15,764 nt of DNA from NCBI GenBank assembly GCA_964637705.1, contig CAZWVM010000074.1, positions 1 to 15,764 on the forward strand, given 5' to 3'. This document shows positions 6,045-13,314 of this stretch, one piece after another. The position numbers and the translations under genes were made by a program. This stretch comes from CAZWVM01 sp964637705. GTDB taxonomy: Bacteria > UBA8481. Position 1 is the stretch's first letter. Every line of letters begins with the position of its first letter. Under the pieces are notes generated by a model. That model ran no database searches. It was not told where the DNA came from and saw only the letters and a list, made by a program, of their open reading frames with translations.

Positions 6045-8897
6045 GTGAACATGGAGACGTTCCTGGCGAATCACCAGGACTATATCTCTCTAATCCGCGG
6101 GATCGCCTGCATCTACCTCGGCATGATCTGCGTCGAACTGGATCGACGCCCCCCCCTCCGGAGCACCTTTGCCTGGCTCGGCCTCTTCGGCTTTCTCCAC
6201 GGCATGCGCGACTGGCTCGAAATCCTCTCGGTCTCGGTCATCGAGACGCAGGTGGTGACCGTTCTGCGCGACGGGCTCTCCCTCGCTTTCCTCGTCGCCC
6301 TGGCCGTCTTCGGCTGTCGCAGCCGCGGCGAGAGGAAGGGAAGGCTCACCTGCTATGCCGTCATCTTCACCGCCTGCGCCCTGGCGCTCCTTCACCTCTC
6401 CCCCGACGTCGCAACCGCCGCGCGGCTCGCCATGGCCGCGGCCTTCTCGCTTCTCGCCCTCACCGCGTCGCTCCGGGCAGGACGCCTCGTGCCCGTGAAG
6501 AGCCGATGGCTTCTCCTCGCGTCCGTCTCCGTGGGCATGACTGTCTTCGTCTCCCTGCTCCTGGAAACGCCGGCCCGCGCCGACGTCACCTGGCTTCCCG
6601 AGCCTGGAAAAGGATGCCTCTTCCTCGCGATTCGATCGGGTATCCTGGACGGGGTCTTATCCGCGGTCGCCTGCGTCTCCTTCTGGCGGTTCAGCGCGGC
6701 CCTTCCGCGGGGCCAGCACGAGCAAACCGAGGGTCGATCGATCCAGGACGGATTCCTGGGCGCCACCGTCCTCATCATCCTCGCCGGGGGATGGCTGGGA
6801 ACCGACATGGCGCAGGTCGAGGCGGACCGAAGGGAACGCAACGGGCTTCTGCAGGAGGCGCGCGTCGCCGCGCGGGCGGTCAACGCCCAACGCATCGGCA
6901 ACCTCAGGGGTGACGCCTCCGACATCGTCTCGCACGACTATGTCCGGCTCAAGGGACAGCTCGAGTCGATCCGCGAAGCCGTTCCGTATTTCCGCTTCGC
7001 ATACCTGCTGGCGGAGCGGGGGGACACGATCGTCTTCCTGGTGGATTCGGAGCCGGATGCGTCCCCGGACTTTTCTCCCCCGGGCCAGGTCTACGAGGAG
7101 GCCAGCCCCTCTCTGAGGCGCGTCTTCAAGGAGCGCGGCGAGATCGTCGAGGGGCCGGTGTCCGACTCCTGGGGCACCTGGATCAGCGCGCTCGTGACCC
7201 TTCCCGAGGTCGGCGACACCCATCCCCGGGTGCTCCTCGGCATCGACGTCGACGCGACCCGTTGGAACGACATGATCCGCCTGCGCAGTCTCCCCCCCAT
7301 CCTCATCACGGCCCTGCTCGCCATGATGGCCGTCCTTTTCCACGTCGCACGACGCCGCCACGTGGAGATCCAGGGGATGCTTCGGAATTCGGAGATGACC
7401 CTGAGGCGCGTTTTCGACCACGTGGACGACGCAGTCATCGTGCACGACGAGACGGGGCGTATCATCGACGTCAACGACCGCATGCTCGAACTCTATCGAC
7501 TCGACCGCTCGGAACTCTCGTCCCTCACCGTCGTCCACCAACTCTCGGGAGGCGGCAACGCGGAAGACCAGCTGCCGGTGACGTGGGAAAAGGTCTTCCG
7601 GGGTGAGCGGCAGACCTTCGAATGGAACGCGCGGCGGCCGCACGACGGTTCGGAGTTTCCCGCGGAGATTCACCTCTGCCGGATGGATCTTCGCGACCGT
7701 CCCGTGGTCGTGGCGACGGTCCGGGACCTGACCCATCAGAAGAGCACCGAAGCCGCGCTGATCCACTCCGAGCGCCTCGCGGCCGTGGGACAGCTTTCCG
7801 CCGGCGTCGCCCACGAATTCAACAACATCCTCACCGTCATACGTTCCTACGCCCAACTGCTCCTCTCGCGCTCGAACGCCGAACCCTTCCACGAACCGCT
7901 CACGGTGATCGAGCGTCAGACGCGGAGGGCCGCCGAAATCGTGAAAAGCATGCTCACGCTCTCGCGCCCCCTGCCGATCCGCCAGGAAAACTGCGCCGTC
8001 ACGGAACTCGTCGACGCCGTGCTGAGAGTCCAGTGGCAGCAACTCACGAACGAGAACATCGAGATCGACTGGCGGCCTTCCAAGGAGTGCGTTCGCGCGG
8101 ACGCCGGGCAGATCCAGCAGGTGCTCCTCAACCTCATCCTGAACGCGCGACACGCGATGAAACCCCACCACGGCGGGCTCCTCACGATCACGGACCGGCG
8201 CGAGGGTGACGAGGTCGTCATCATCGTCCAAGACACGGGGATCGGGATGGACGAGGAGACGCTCAACAAGGTCTTCACGCCCTTCTTCACAACCAAGGGC
8301 GGCATGGCCAAGGACGCCCTCGGGATCCAGGGCGTGGGCCTCGGGCTCTCCGTCTGCTACCGTATCCTGCAGGCCCACGAGGGTCGGATTCACCTGGCGA
8401 GTTTCCCCGGGAAGGGCACGACCGTCGAGATCCGTCTCCCGGGCGGCGCCGCCGTTCCTCCGGCATCCTCGTCGCCCGCGGTGCCACCGTCGCACGCGGA
8501 GGCCGAACCCGTGGATAAGAACCGCGGCCGCGTCCTGATCGTGGACGACGAGAGCGACATCGGCATTCCCCTCAGGGACTTCCTCGCGTCCCGCGGATAC
8601 GACGTCGTCTTCGCCTCGACCGTGGGCGACGCGGTGGAGATCCTGGACCGGCAGCCGTTCGATGTCCTTCTCTGCGACGTGAACATGCCCGGCCCGGGCG
8701 GGCTCTACGTGACGCGCCATGCCGCCGTGCGCCAGCCCGGCGCCCGACTCATCCTCATGACGGGTGTTCTCGACATGGATCGCGTGATGCGCGAAGCCGC
8801 CAGTCTCGGCTCCTGCCAGCTCCTGGCCAAGCCCTTCGACCTCGATACGGCCGAGCGCCTCGTGCGCGAGACCGTGGACCGGCGCTCCGGGGCCTAG
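6045..8897 (+). CDS. Membrane-bound hybrid sensor histidine kinase with PAS and receiver domains
   Basis: 950 residues from GTG 6045 (an ATG at 6051 is an alternative; the G-rich stretch at 6026-6034 suits 6045 better). Domains in order: (1) an N-terminal block of about six or seven membrane helices (1-235) with FGFLHGMRDWLEIL, a pattern seen in kinases with an uncharacterised multi-helix sensor; (2) a further helix (about 237-253), a probable periplasmic ligand-binding region (255-415, Cache/CHASE-like length) and a closing helix (416-437); (3) a PAS domain (about 450-570, FDHVDDAVIVHDETGRIIDV); (4) a HisKA dimerisation domain with phospho-acceptor H590 in VAHEFNN; (5) an HATPase with N700, DTGIGM at 730 and GVGLGLS at 763; (6) a C-terminal receiver with DD 834-835 and phospho-acceptor D878. 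There is no DNA-binding output and no partner regulator nearby, so phosphate may go to a distant protein. Stimulus unknown. Confidence 0.92.
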   Translation: MNMETFLANHQDYISLIRGIACIYLGMICVELDRRPPLRSTFAWLGLFGFLHGMRDWLEILSVSVIETQVVTVLRDGLSLAFLVALAVFGCRSRGERKGRLTCYAVIFTACALALLHLSPDVATAARLAMAAAFSLLALTASLRAGRLVPVKSRWLLLASVSVGMTVFVSLLLETPARADVTWLPEPGKGCLFLAIRSGILDGVLSAVACVSFWRFSAALPRGQHEQTEGRSIQDGFLGATVLIILAGGWLGTDMAQVEADRRERNGLLQEARVAARAVNAQRIGNLRGDASDIVSHDYVRLKGQLESIREAVPYFRFAYLLAERGDTIVFLVDSEPDASPDFSPPGQVYEEASPSLRRVFKERGEIVEGPVSDSWGTWISALVTLPEVGDTHPRVLLGIDVDATRWNDMIRLRSLPPILITALLAMMAVLFHVARRRHVEIQGMLRNSEMTLRRVFDHVDDAVIVHDETGRIIDVNDRMLELYRLDRSELSSLTVVHQLSGGGNAEDQLPVTWEKVFRGERQTFEWNARRPHDGSEFPAEIHLCRMDLRDRPVVVATVRDLTHQKSTEAALIHSERLAAVGQLSAGVAHEFNNILTVIRSYAQLLLSRSNAEPFHEPLTVIERQTRRAAEIVKSMLTLSRPLPIRQENCAVTELVDAVLRVQWQQLTNENIEIDWRPSKECVRADAGQIQQVLLNLILNARHAMKPHHGGLLTITDRREGDEVVIIVQDTGIGMDEETLNKVFTPFFTTKGGMAKDALGIQGVGLGLSVCYRILQAHEGRIHLASFPGKGTTVEIRLPGGAAVPPASSSPAVPPSHAEAEPVDKNRGRVLIVDDESDIGIPLRDFLASRGYDVVFASTVGDAVEILDRQPFDVLLCDVNMPGPGGLYVTRHAAVRQPGARLILMTGVLDMDRVMREAASLGSCQLLAKPFDLDTAERLVRETVDRRSGA

Positions 8898-9727
8898 CGG
8901 GTCTCGAACACCACGTCCGGGGCTCCAGCGAGGCGCTCCTTCATGACCCGGAACGCCTCGGGGTTGTCGTCGACGAGCAGGAACGCCCTCCCCTCGCGCC
9001 ACGCCGCCTCCCCCGTCGTTCCGCTCCCCGCGAAGAAATCGAGCACGGTGTCGCCGGGGCGCGACGAGGCGCGGACGATCCGGCGGAGGACGCCCAGGGG
9101 CTTCTGAGTCGGGTAGCCGGTCCTCTCCTTCCCCTGCGGGCTGACGATCGTATGCCACCAGGTGTCCGTCGGCGTCTTGCCGCGCGCGGCCTTCTCCGGG
9201 CCCACCAGCCCCGGCGCCATGTAGGGAATGCGGTCGATCGCCCCGAAATTGAAGACGTAGGAACCGGGATCGCGCGCGTACCAGAGGATGTTGTCGTGCT
9301 TCGCGGGCCACCGGCGTTTCGTACGCGCGCCGTAGTCGTAGGCCCAGATGATCTCGTTCAGGAAGCAGTCCCGGCCGAAAATCTCGTCCAGGAGAATCTT
9401 GCAGTAGTGGACCTCGCGATAGTCGATGTGGAAATACAGGCTCCCGTCGGGCCTCAACACGCGGTGAGCCTCCCTCAGGCGAGGCTCGAGGAAGGCGAGG
9501 TAGTCGTCGAAGCGGTCCCGGAAGAACGACTCCCCTTCCTTGACGGTGCGGTAGCGGCGTCCCCCGAATCCCGTCCTGTCCCCGCCCTCGTCGCGCACCG
9601 TCTTCAACCGGCTCCGCTTCTGCGTCCCGCCCGTGTTGAAGGGCGGGTCGATGTAGACGAGAGGGATGGATTCGCCGGGAAGCGAGCGAAGCACGTCGAG
9701 GTTCTCTCCGAGGATCACGCGGTTCAT
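8894..9727 (-). CDS. Orphan DNA methyltransferase, beta class (N6-adenine or N4-cytosine)
   Basis: 277 residues. The start is ATG at 9727, giving MNRVILGENLDVLRSLP, the usual beginning for this family. A TTG at 9763 would add 12 residues, but it falls inside a good -35 box. The catalytic motif IV DPPFNTG (D27-G33) precedes the SAM-binding motif I DFFAGSGTTG (from D230), with TGYPTQKP between, which is the beta-class order (CcrM/HinfI type). It transfers methyl from SAM to exocyclic amino groups of A or C at a specific site. No restriction endonuclease, specificity subunit or Vsr gene lies alongside. It is shorter than CcrM and lacks that protein's C-terminal extension. It may serve regulation, epigenetic marking or self-protection against an unlinked enzyme. 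The recognition site cannot be read from sequence. The gene converges on the kinase, overlapping by 4 bases. Confidence 0.9.
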   Translation of the reverse strand: MNRVILGENLDVLRSLPGESIPLVYIDPPFNTGGTQKRSRLKTVRDEGGDRTGFGGRRYRTVKEGESFFRDRFDDYLAFLEPRLREAHRVLRPDGSLYFHIDYREVHYCKILLDEIFGRDCFLNEIIWAYDYGARTKRRWPAKHDNILWYARDPGSYVFNFGAIDRIPYMAPGLVGPEKAARGKTPTDTWWHTIVSPQGKERTGYPTQKPLGVLRRIVRASSRPGDTVLDFFAGSGTTGEAAWREGRAFLLVDDNPEAFRVMKERLAGAPDVVFETR

Positions 9728-9734
9728 CGCGAAG

Positions 9735-9763
9735 AGAATAGGGGGCGAGATGGAATCGGACAA
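9735..9763 (-). promoter_or_regulatory. Promoter of the DNA methyltransferase, apparently leaderless
   Basis: On the - strand, TTGTCC (9763-9758) is separated by 17 bases from TATTCT (9740-9735), and the ATG at 9727 follows 7 bases later. Each hexamer matches the sigma-70 consensus at 4 of 6 places and the spacing is ideal. There is no Shine-Dalgarno before the ATG. Transcription would begin at or next to the start codon. Confidence 0.55.
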
Positions 9764-9804
9764 GGAGGAGAGTCGCCGTGCGTTCGCGTGTCATGGGTCA
9801 TGTA

Positions 9805-9931
9805 ACTCATGATGATTGCGGCGCCGCTCATTCGTGACCGCTCCCCCTGGCGGTCTGCGAGGTCTCGGCTGGCCTCGCAATCCCCGCGAGGCCGACGCCT
9901 CGAAAACCGCTTTGCCGCAATCATCATGAGT
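9805..9931. repeat. 127-base element: perfect 18-base terminal inverted repeats enclosing three hairpin arms
   Basis: ACTCATGATGATTGCGGC at 9805-9822 is the exact reverse complement of 9914-9931. Inside are an ACCGC/GCGGT hairpin (9837-9841 with 9850-9854), TGCGAGG/CCTCGCA (9856-9862 with 9873-9879), and CGAGGC/GCCTCG with a 4-base loop (9887-9892 with 9897-9902). A competing stem pairs GGCCTCGC (9871-9878) with GCGAGGCC (9886-9893). As single-stranded DNA or RNA this folds as a long stem topped by three arms. No target-site duplication is obvious. It could be a miniature mobile element, a REP/BIME-like repeat, or a structured RNA or operator between the two divergent promoters. Confidence 0.8.
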
Positions 9932-10022
9932 CGCCTATGATTCGCGGACACACTCGTCGCCGGCGTCCGATCCGCGCAAGGCGCAATGCGCTATTTGGCT
10001 TTTTCCCGTCCGCCGCCTCCCG

Positions 10023-10028
10023 TATCAT
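10023..10028 (+). promoter_or_regulatory. -10-like box of yraN, leaderless spacing
   Basis: TATCAT lies 6 bases before the GTG start at 10035, and no Shine-Dalgarno is present. A convincing -35 is not seen at 16-18 bases; the nearest resemblance, TTGGCT at 9995-10000, is 22 bases away. Confidence 0.4.
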
Positions 10029-10034
10029 GCCTCC

Positions 10035-10406
10035 GTGAAGATCTCTCCCGGTGACCGACAGGCGCTGGGACGTCGCGGCGAGGAGCGGGCCGCCGAGTAC
10101 CTGAGCGGGAAAGGCTACCGGATCCTCGAGCGCAACGCCCGGACGCGTTGGGGCGAGATCGACCTCGTCGCGCTCGACGGGAGCATCCTGGTCTTCGTCG
10201 AGGTGAAGGCGCGGCGCGGAGAGGCGTCCGGGGCTCCCCTGGAGTCCATCACGCCCTCCAAGGCGGCGCGTCTCAAGAGGCTCGGTTCGGCCTGGCTCGC
10301 GCGCCACGCCGAACACGAGGACCGCGAGGCGAGGTTCGACGCGGTCGGCATCACGCTGGACGGAGCGGTGGAAAGGATCGAGCATGTCGAAAACGCGTTG
10401 GAATAG
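10035..10406 (+). CDS. yraN: YraN-family (UPF0102) nuclease-like protein
   Basis: 123 residues from a GTG at 10035. It carries the family hallmarks: an LGRRGEERAAEYL N-terminal helix, GYRILERNARTRWGEIDLVA, FVEVKARRG and a later LKRL/LARHA helix. The PD-(D/E)xK fold residues are visible as D43 in GEID, and E56 and K58 in EVK, with E16/E17 in the first helix. The family is widespread, resembles Holliday-junction resolvases, and is of uncertain cellular role, probably in DNA processing. Its usual neighbours (rnhB, rplS, rsmI) are absent here. Its last 23 bases overlap the start of the FecR-domain gene, so the two are translationally linked although functionally dissimilar. Confidence 0.9.
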   Translation: MKISPGDRQALGRRGEERAAEYLSGKGYRILERNARTRWGEIDLVALDGSILVFVEVKARRGEASGAPLESITPSKAARLKRLGSAWLARHAEHEDREARFDAVGITLDGAVERIEHVENALE

Positions 10407-11445
10407 CGGGCCCGGGGGTCTCTTCGCGGCCCTGGCGATCGTCCTTCTCGCCTGCGTCTCCGCCGCGGCCGAACCCGAGCGCTTCGCCGTCTGCCGCTCG
10501 GCAAGTGGTCCTGCCGAGTTCTCGCCCGACACCGACGAAATCGCCCTCCCCCTTCGCGCGGGCGCCCGCATCCCCTCGGGTTCCCTCGTTCGCGTCTCCG
10601 CCGGAGCGGTCGCCGTGCTCGTCCTGCCGGACTCGCACGAGGTTCGCCTGGGCCCCGAGGCGACCGCGGTGCGCTGGTCCGGCGGGCGGATGAACAGCCA
10701 GTCCATCGTCGTCCATCACGGTCAAACGTCCCATTCCGTCAATCGCCTCGCCGAGCGCGCCTCCTACCGCGTCGTCGCCCCGGTCCATGTCGCCGGCGTG
10801 CGGGGAACGCGGTTCACGGTCGATGTGGCCGAGAACGGGGCGGCGCGCACGCGCGTCTCGGAGGGAGAAGTCAAGACCGGCAAGGACGAGCCGGAGACGC
10901 CGGTCGGGGCGGGCGAGGAGGACGAGGGGTATCTCGTCGCTCCCTCCGCCGTCGCCGGGGATGCGGACTGGTTCGAGGCGCGACGGGTCGGAAGCGCCGA
11001 GGAGGCCTCGCAAATCGAAAGCGAAGCCTCGTCGTCCATGGAATCGACGCGCGCTCTCTCCGCGGACGACTACCGCGAGATGGCCTCCCTCACGTCGCGC
11101 ATGCTCAAGTTCACCTCGCGGCCTCCCCGCGGCCTCGACGACGCCGCCGAGATCGCCGAGGTGCTCGAGTCGGCCCTGCGGGTCTGGCAGCGCGCCGAGA
11201 CGCGCCGGGAATCGATGGAGGCCCGCCGGGCGCTCACACGGCGCCTGGCCGCGGCGCACGGCGTGAGCGACGAGGCCTCCGCCGGGCAGTACGGCGCCTA
11301 CGCCTCCGACCGGGCCTCCCGCGCGGAATCCATCGGCCGCTTCGCGGACACGATGGAGCGGCTTTCCTCGGTGCTCGGCGCCGCCCGCGCGGTGAACCAG
11401 AGCCCGGCCGGAGGGCTCCTGCGCCGCCTGCCCCTGCCCTGGTGA
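10384..11445 (+). CDS. Exported FecR-domain protein
   Basis: 353 residues. ATG at 10384 is preceded by GGAAAGGA about 6 bases upstream. Residues 13-29 are a signal sequence (LFAALAIVLLACVSAAA). Signal peptidase I cleavage before E30 looks likely, though C24 in LLAC makes a lipoprotein possible. A FecR-type beta-strand domain covers about residues 45-165: an LRAGARIPSGSLVRV entry, the LVLPDSHEVRLGPEA strand, and the family signature VHVAGVRGTRFTVDV, then RVSEGEVKTG. The remaining ~190 residues are acidic and helical, possibly coiled-coil, with no recognised domain. Unlike true FecR there is no sigma factor, N-terminal anti-sigma region or TonB receptor next door, so it is probably a periplasmic or envelope structural/binding protein. 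Function unknown. Confidence 0.8.
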   Translation: MSKTRWNSGPGGLFAALAIVLLACVSAAAEPERFAVCRSASGPAEFSPDTDEIALPLRAGARIPSGSLVRVSAGAVAVLVLPDSHEVRLGPEATAVRWSGGRMNSQSIVVHHGQTSHSVNRLAERASYRVVAPVHVAGVRGTRFTVDVAENGAARTRVSEGEVKTGKDEPETPVGAGEEDEGYLVAPSAVAGDADWFEARRVGSAEEASQIESEASSSMESTRALSADDYREMASLTSRMLKFTSRPPRGLDDAAEIAEVLESALRVWQRAETRRESMEARRALTRRLAAAHGVSDEASAGQYGAYASDRASRAESIGRFADTMERLSSVLGAARAVNQSPAGGLLRRLPLPW

Positions 11446-11494
11446 AGAACCGCCCGGCTCGCCGTTTGGGATATCGGACTCGCGCCTTTTCCGC

Positions 11495-11500
11495 TAGTAT
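11495..11500 (+). promoter_or_regulatory. -10-like box before transaldolase, short-leader spacing
   Basis: TAGTAT lies 9 bases upstream of the ATG at 11510. No Shine-Dalgarno is seen. No good -35 lies at 16-18 bases; TTGGGA at 11466-11471 is 23 bases away. The 64-base gap after the FecR-domain gene has no clear terminator hairpin. Confidence 0.4.
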
Positions 11501-11509
11501 CCTCGTCCT

Positions 11510-12622
11510 ATGAACGCCTCCAACCCCTTGCGTGAACTGGCCGCCCAGGGCCAGAGCATCTGGTACGACCAACTGACCCGTTCGCTCCTCGAAAGCGGAG
11601 AACTGGCGCGTCTCATCCGCGAGGACGACCTGCGCGGCATGACCTCCAACCCCGCCATCTTCGAGAAGTCCATCGGCTCCGACGCAGCCTACGGCGCGGC
11701 GCTTGCGGCGTTGGCACGCGAGGGCCGGAGCGCCTTCGAGATCTACGACGCCCTGACCGTCTCCGACGTGGCCGCGGCCTGCGACGTCTTCCGGCCGGTC
11801 TATGACCGCACCGGGGGGCGAGACGGCTACGTGAGTCTCGAGGTCAATCCCGAGCTGGCGCACGACACGGCCGGAACCGTCTCCGAGGCTCTCCGCCTCT
11901 TCAGGACACTCGGGCGCCCCAACGCCATGATCAAGGTGCCGGCCACGCCCGAGGGACTGTCGGCCGTGGAGGAGCTGATCGCCGCCGGCGTCAACGTCAA
12001 CGTCACGCTGATCTTCTCGATCGAGACGTACCGTCGCACGGCCGAGGCCTACATCCGGGGGATCGAGCGGCGGAAGAAGGCCGGCCTGCCTGTCGACCTC
12101 GTGGCGTCCGTCGCCAGCTTCTTCGTCAGCCGCATCGACAGTGCCGTGGACAAGAAGCTCGAGGCGCTCATGACGAATCCGTCCCTGCGTTCCCGCTGCG
12201 AATCTCTCCTCGGCAAGGCCGCGGTCGCGAACGCGAGGATCGCCTACGCCGAGTTTGAACGCCTCTTCCACACAACAGCCTTCGCGTCCCTCGGCGCGCG
12301 CGTGCAGAGGCCGTTATGGGCTTCGACCGGCACGAAGAACGCGCGCTACTCCGACGTCCTCTACGTCGAGGAACTCATCGGGCCCGATACCGTCAACACC
12401 GTCCCCCCGGCCACGTATGACGCCTTCCGCGACCACGGCCGCGTCGCCGCGCGCATCGCCGACGACCTCGAGGGCATGAAACGGGTCTTCCGCGAGCTCG
12501 AGGGACTGGGCATTCGACTCGACGAGGTGACCGCTTCACTCGCCCGCGAGGGCGTCGCCGCCTTCGTCGATTCCTTCGCGAAGCTCATGGCGATCATCGA
12601 GGAGCGCCGCAAGGCGGCCTGA
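11510..12622 (+). CDS. tal: Transaldolase
   Basis: 370 residues. It transfers a dihydroxyacetone unit between sedoheptulose 7-phosphate and glyceraldehyde 3-phosphate in the non-oxidative pentose phosphate pathway, in the cytoplasm. Visible family features are an SIWYDQLTR start (D20 is the usual acid), GMTSNPAIFEKSI (44 onward), the Schiff-base lysine K142 in NAMIKVPAT, NVNVTLIFSIETYRRTAEAY, VASVASFFVSRIDSAVDKKL, LWASTGTKNARYSD and PDTVNTVPPATYDAF. Length and the TSNPAIF motif match the longer bacterial/actinobacterial-type transaldolase rather than the short 220-residue TalC form. It stands alone with its own apparent promoter; transketolase, zwf and pgi are not in view. It converges on the next gene with 13 bases between stops. 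Confidence 0.95.
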   Translation: MNASNPLRELAAQGQSIWYDQLTRSLLESGELARLIREDDLRGMTSNPAIFEKSIGSDAAYGAALAALAREGRSAFEIYDALTVSDVAAACDVFRPVYDRTGGRDGYVSLEVNPELAHDTAGTVSEALRLFRTLGRPNAMIKVPATPEGLSAVEELIAAGVNVNVTLIFSIETYRRTAEAYIRGIERRKKAGLPVDLVASVASFFVSRIDSAVDKKLEALMTNPSLRSRCESLLGKAAVANARIAYAEFERLFHTTAFASLGARVQRPLWASTGTKNARYSDVLYVEELIGPDTVNTVPPATYDAFRDHGRVAARIADDLEGMKRVFRELEGLGIRLDEVTASLAREGVAAFVDSFAKLMAIIEERRKAA

Positions 12623-12635
12623 ACGGCGCCTCCCG

Positions 12636-12953
12636 TCAGAGCGCGAAAAGCGCGAAGATGTAGGCGACGTAGCAGGCCAGGGCGCAAGCGGCGTAGACCG
12701 CCGCGCCGATCGCGAAGATGACCGGATGATCCTCCCGCTTCAACGACCGGCCGCGCGTGATCAGCCGGCCGCTCGTGATCGCCGTATAAGCCAGGATGCC
12801 GAATGCGACGACGCCGAAGTAGACGATCAGGCCGGGACCCGCGATGAGATCGATCGGGTCGAAACCGAGGAGAGCTCCCACGAGAACCGGCGCGACCGCC
12901 CCGAAGAAGAGAAGGACGAGAAAAGCGAGGCAGCCGAGGAGCCGCAGGTTCAA
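12636..12953 (-). CDS. Small membrane protein, three predicted helices, unknown function
   Basis: 105 residues from a TTG at 12953, 13 bases after the PilZ stop on the same strand; there is no ATG or GTG alternative that keeps the first helix. Hydrophobic segments are about 4-30 (LLGCLAFLVLLFFGAVAPVL), 41-61 (GPGLIVYFGVVAFGILAYTA) and 78-104. A polar basic loop (SGRLITRGRSLKREDHP) separates the second and third helices. I do not recognise the family. The position suggests co-transcription with the PilZ protein. No Shine-Dalgarno is visible before the TTG, so translation may depend on coupling. Confidence 0.65.
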   Translation of the reverse strand: MNLRLLGCLAFLVLLFFGAVAPVLVGALLGFDPIDLIAGPGLIVYFGVVAFGILAYTAITSGRLITRGRSLKREDHPVIFAIGAAVYAACALACYVAYIFALFAL

Positions 12954-12966
12954 GGCCGGGAGACTC

Positions 12967-13308
12967 TTAGGGGATCGGCTCGGCGCCGGCTCCCAGGCAG
13001 GCGTCGATGTGCTCCTGGATCCTCTTGGCCTCCTCGTCCTTCACCTGGACGAACTCGAGGCCGAACTCCCGCCCCTCGCGACGCGCGACCCGGGCGATGA
13101 CGTTCAGGGAATCCGAGGTGCCCGGCAGGACGATCTCCATCGAGACCAGGTCGCCCGGCTTGAGATCGGCACCCTCGAGTTCCACGCACAAGCCGCCGGC
13201 CGAGACGTTCTCGGAGACGCCCGAGAACTGCTGGGCCGTCTGCCAGAGCTTGCGGTGGTAGGTGACAAGCGAACTTTCGATCCGCGGAAACCGGCGTCGT
13301 TCCTTCAT
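12967..13308 (-). CDS. PilZ-domain protein (probable cyclic-di-GMP receptor)
   Basis: 113 residues. The start is ATG at 13308 rather than GTG at 13314, because the -10 box abuts the GTG and the ATG falls where transcription should begin. Both c-di-GMP contact motifs are present: RxxxR as R5-R9 in RRRFPR, and [D/N]xSxxG as N34-G39 in ENVSAGGL. The following beta-barrel strands (LKPGDLVSMEIVLP, VIARVARREGREFGLEFVQV) are typical, and the protein ends after one helix. As a single-domain PilZ it would act as a soluble adaptor changing partner activity on c-di-GMP binding, for example in motility or polysaccharide output. Partner unknown. It heads a two-gene unit with the small membrane protein. 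Confidence 0.9.
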   Translation of the reverse strand: MKERRRFPRIESSLVTYHRKLWQTAQQFSGVSENVSAGGLCVELEGADLKPGDLVSMEIVLPGTSDSLNVIARVARREGREFGLEFVQVKDEEAKRIQEHIDACLGAGAEPIP

Positions 13309-13314
13309 GGTCAC

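Larger units (their letters stand above)
9728..10034. other. 307-base non-coding gap between divergent methyltransferase and yraN
   Basis: No convincing protein frame is present here. The gap holds the methyltransferase promoter (9735-9763), a 127-base inverted-repeat element with internal hairpins (9805-9931), a short GCGC-AAT-GCGC palindrome followed by TTTGGCTTTTT (9981-10003), and the -10-like box of yraN (10023-10028). Base composition is clearly more AT-rich than the flanking genes at both edges. Confidence 0.7.

Noticed and set aside
9728..9763. TTG at 9763 as the methyltransferase start
   Set aside because: It lacks a Shine-Dalgarno, adds residues atypical for the family, and the same bases form a -35 box at ideal spacing to TATTCT; ATG 9727 gives the normal family N-terminus.
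6657..9794. A 1045-codon open frame on the - strand running antisense to the kinase and methyltransferase
   Set aside because: It is antisense to a kinase with all catalytic motifs and out of frame with the methyltransferase; its residue content is low-complexity Arg/Glu/Asp/His. It is the usual shadow of GC-rich codon bias.
9981..10003. GCGC-AAT-GCGC palindrome followed by TTTGGCTTTTT as a rho-independent terminator
   Set aside because: The stem is only 4 bases and the T-run is 10 bases away; no gene on the + strand ends nearby that would need it.
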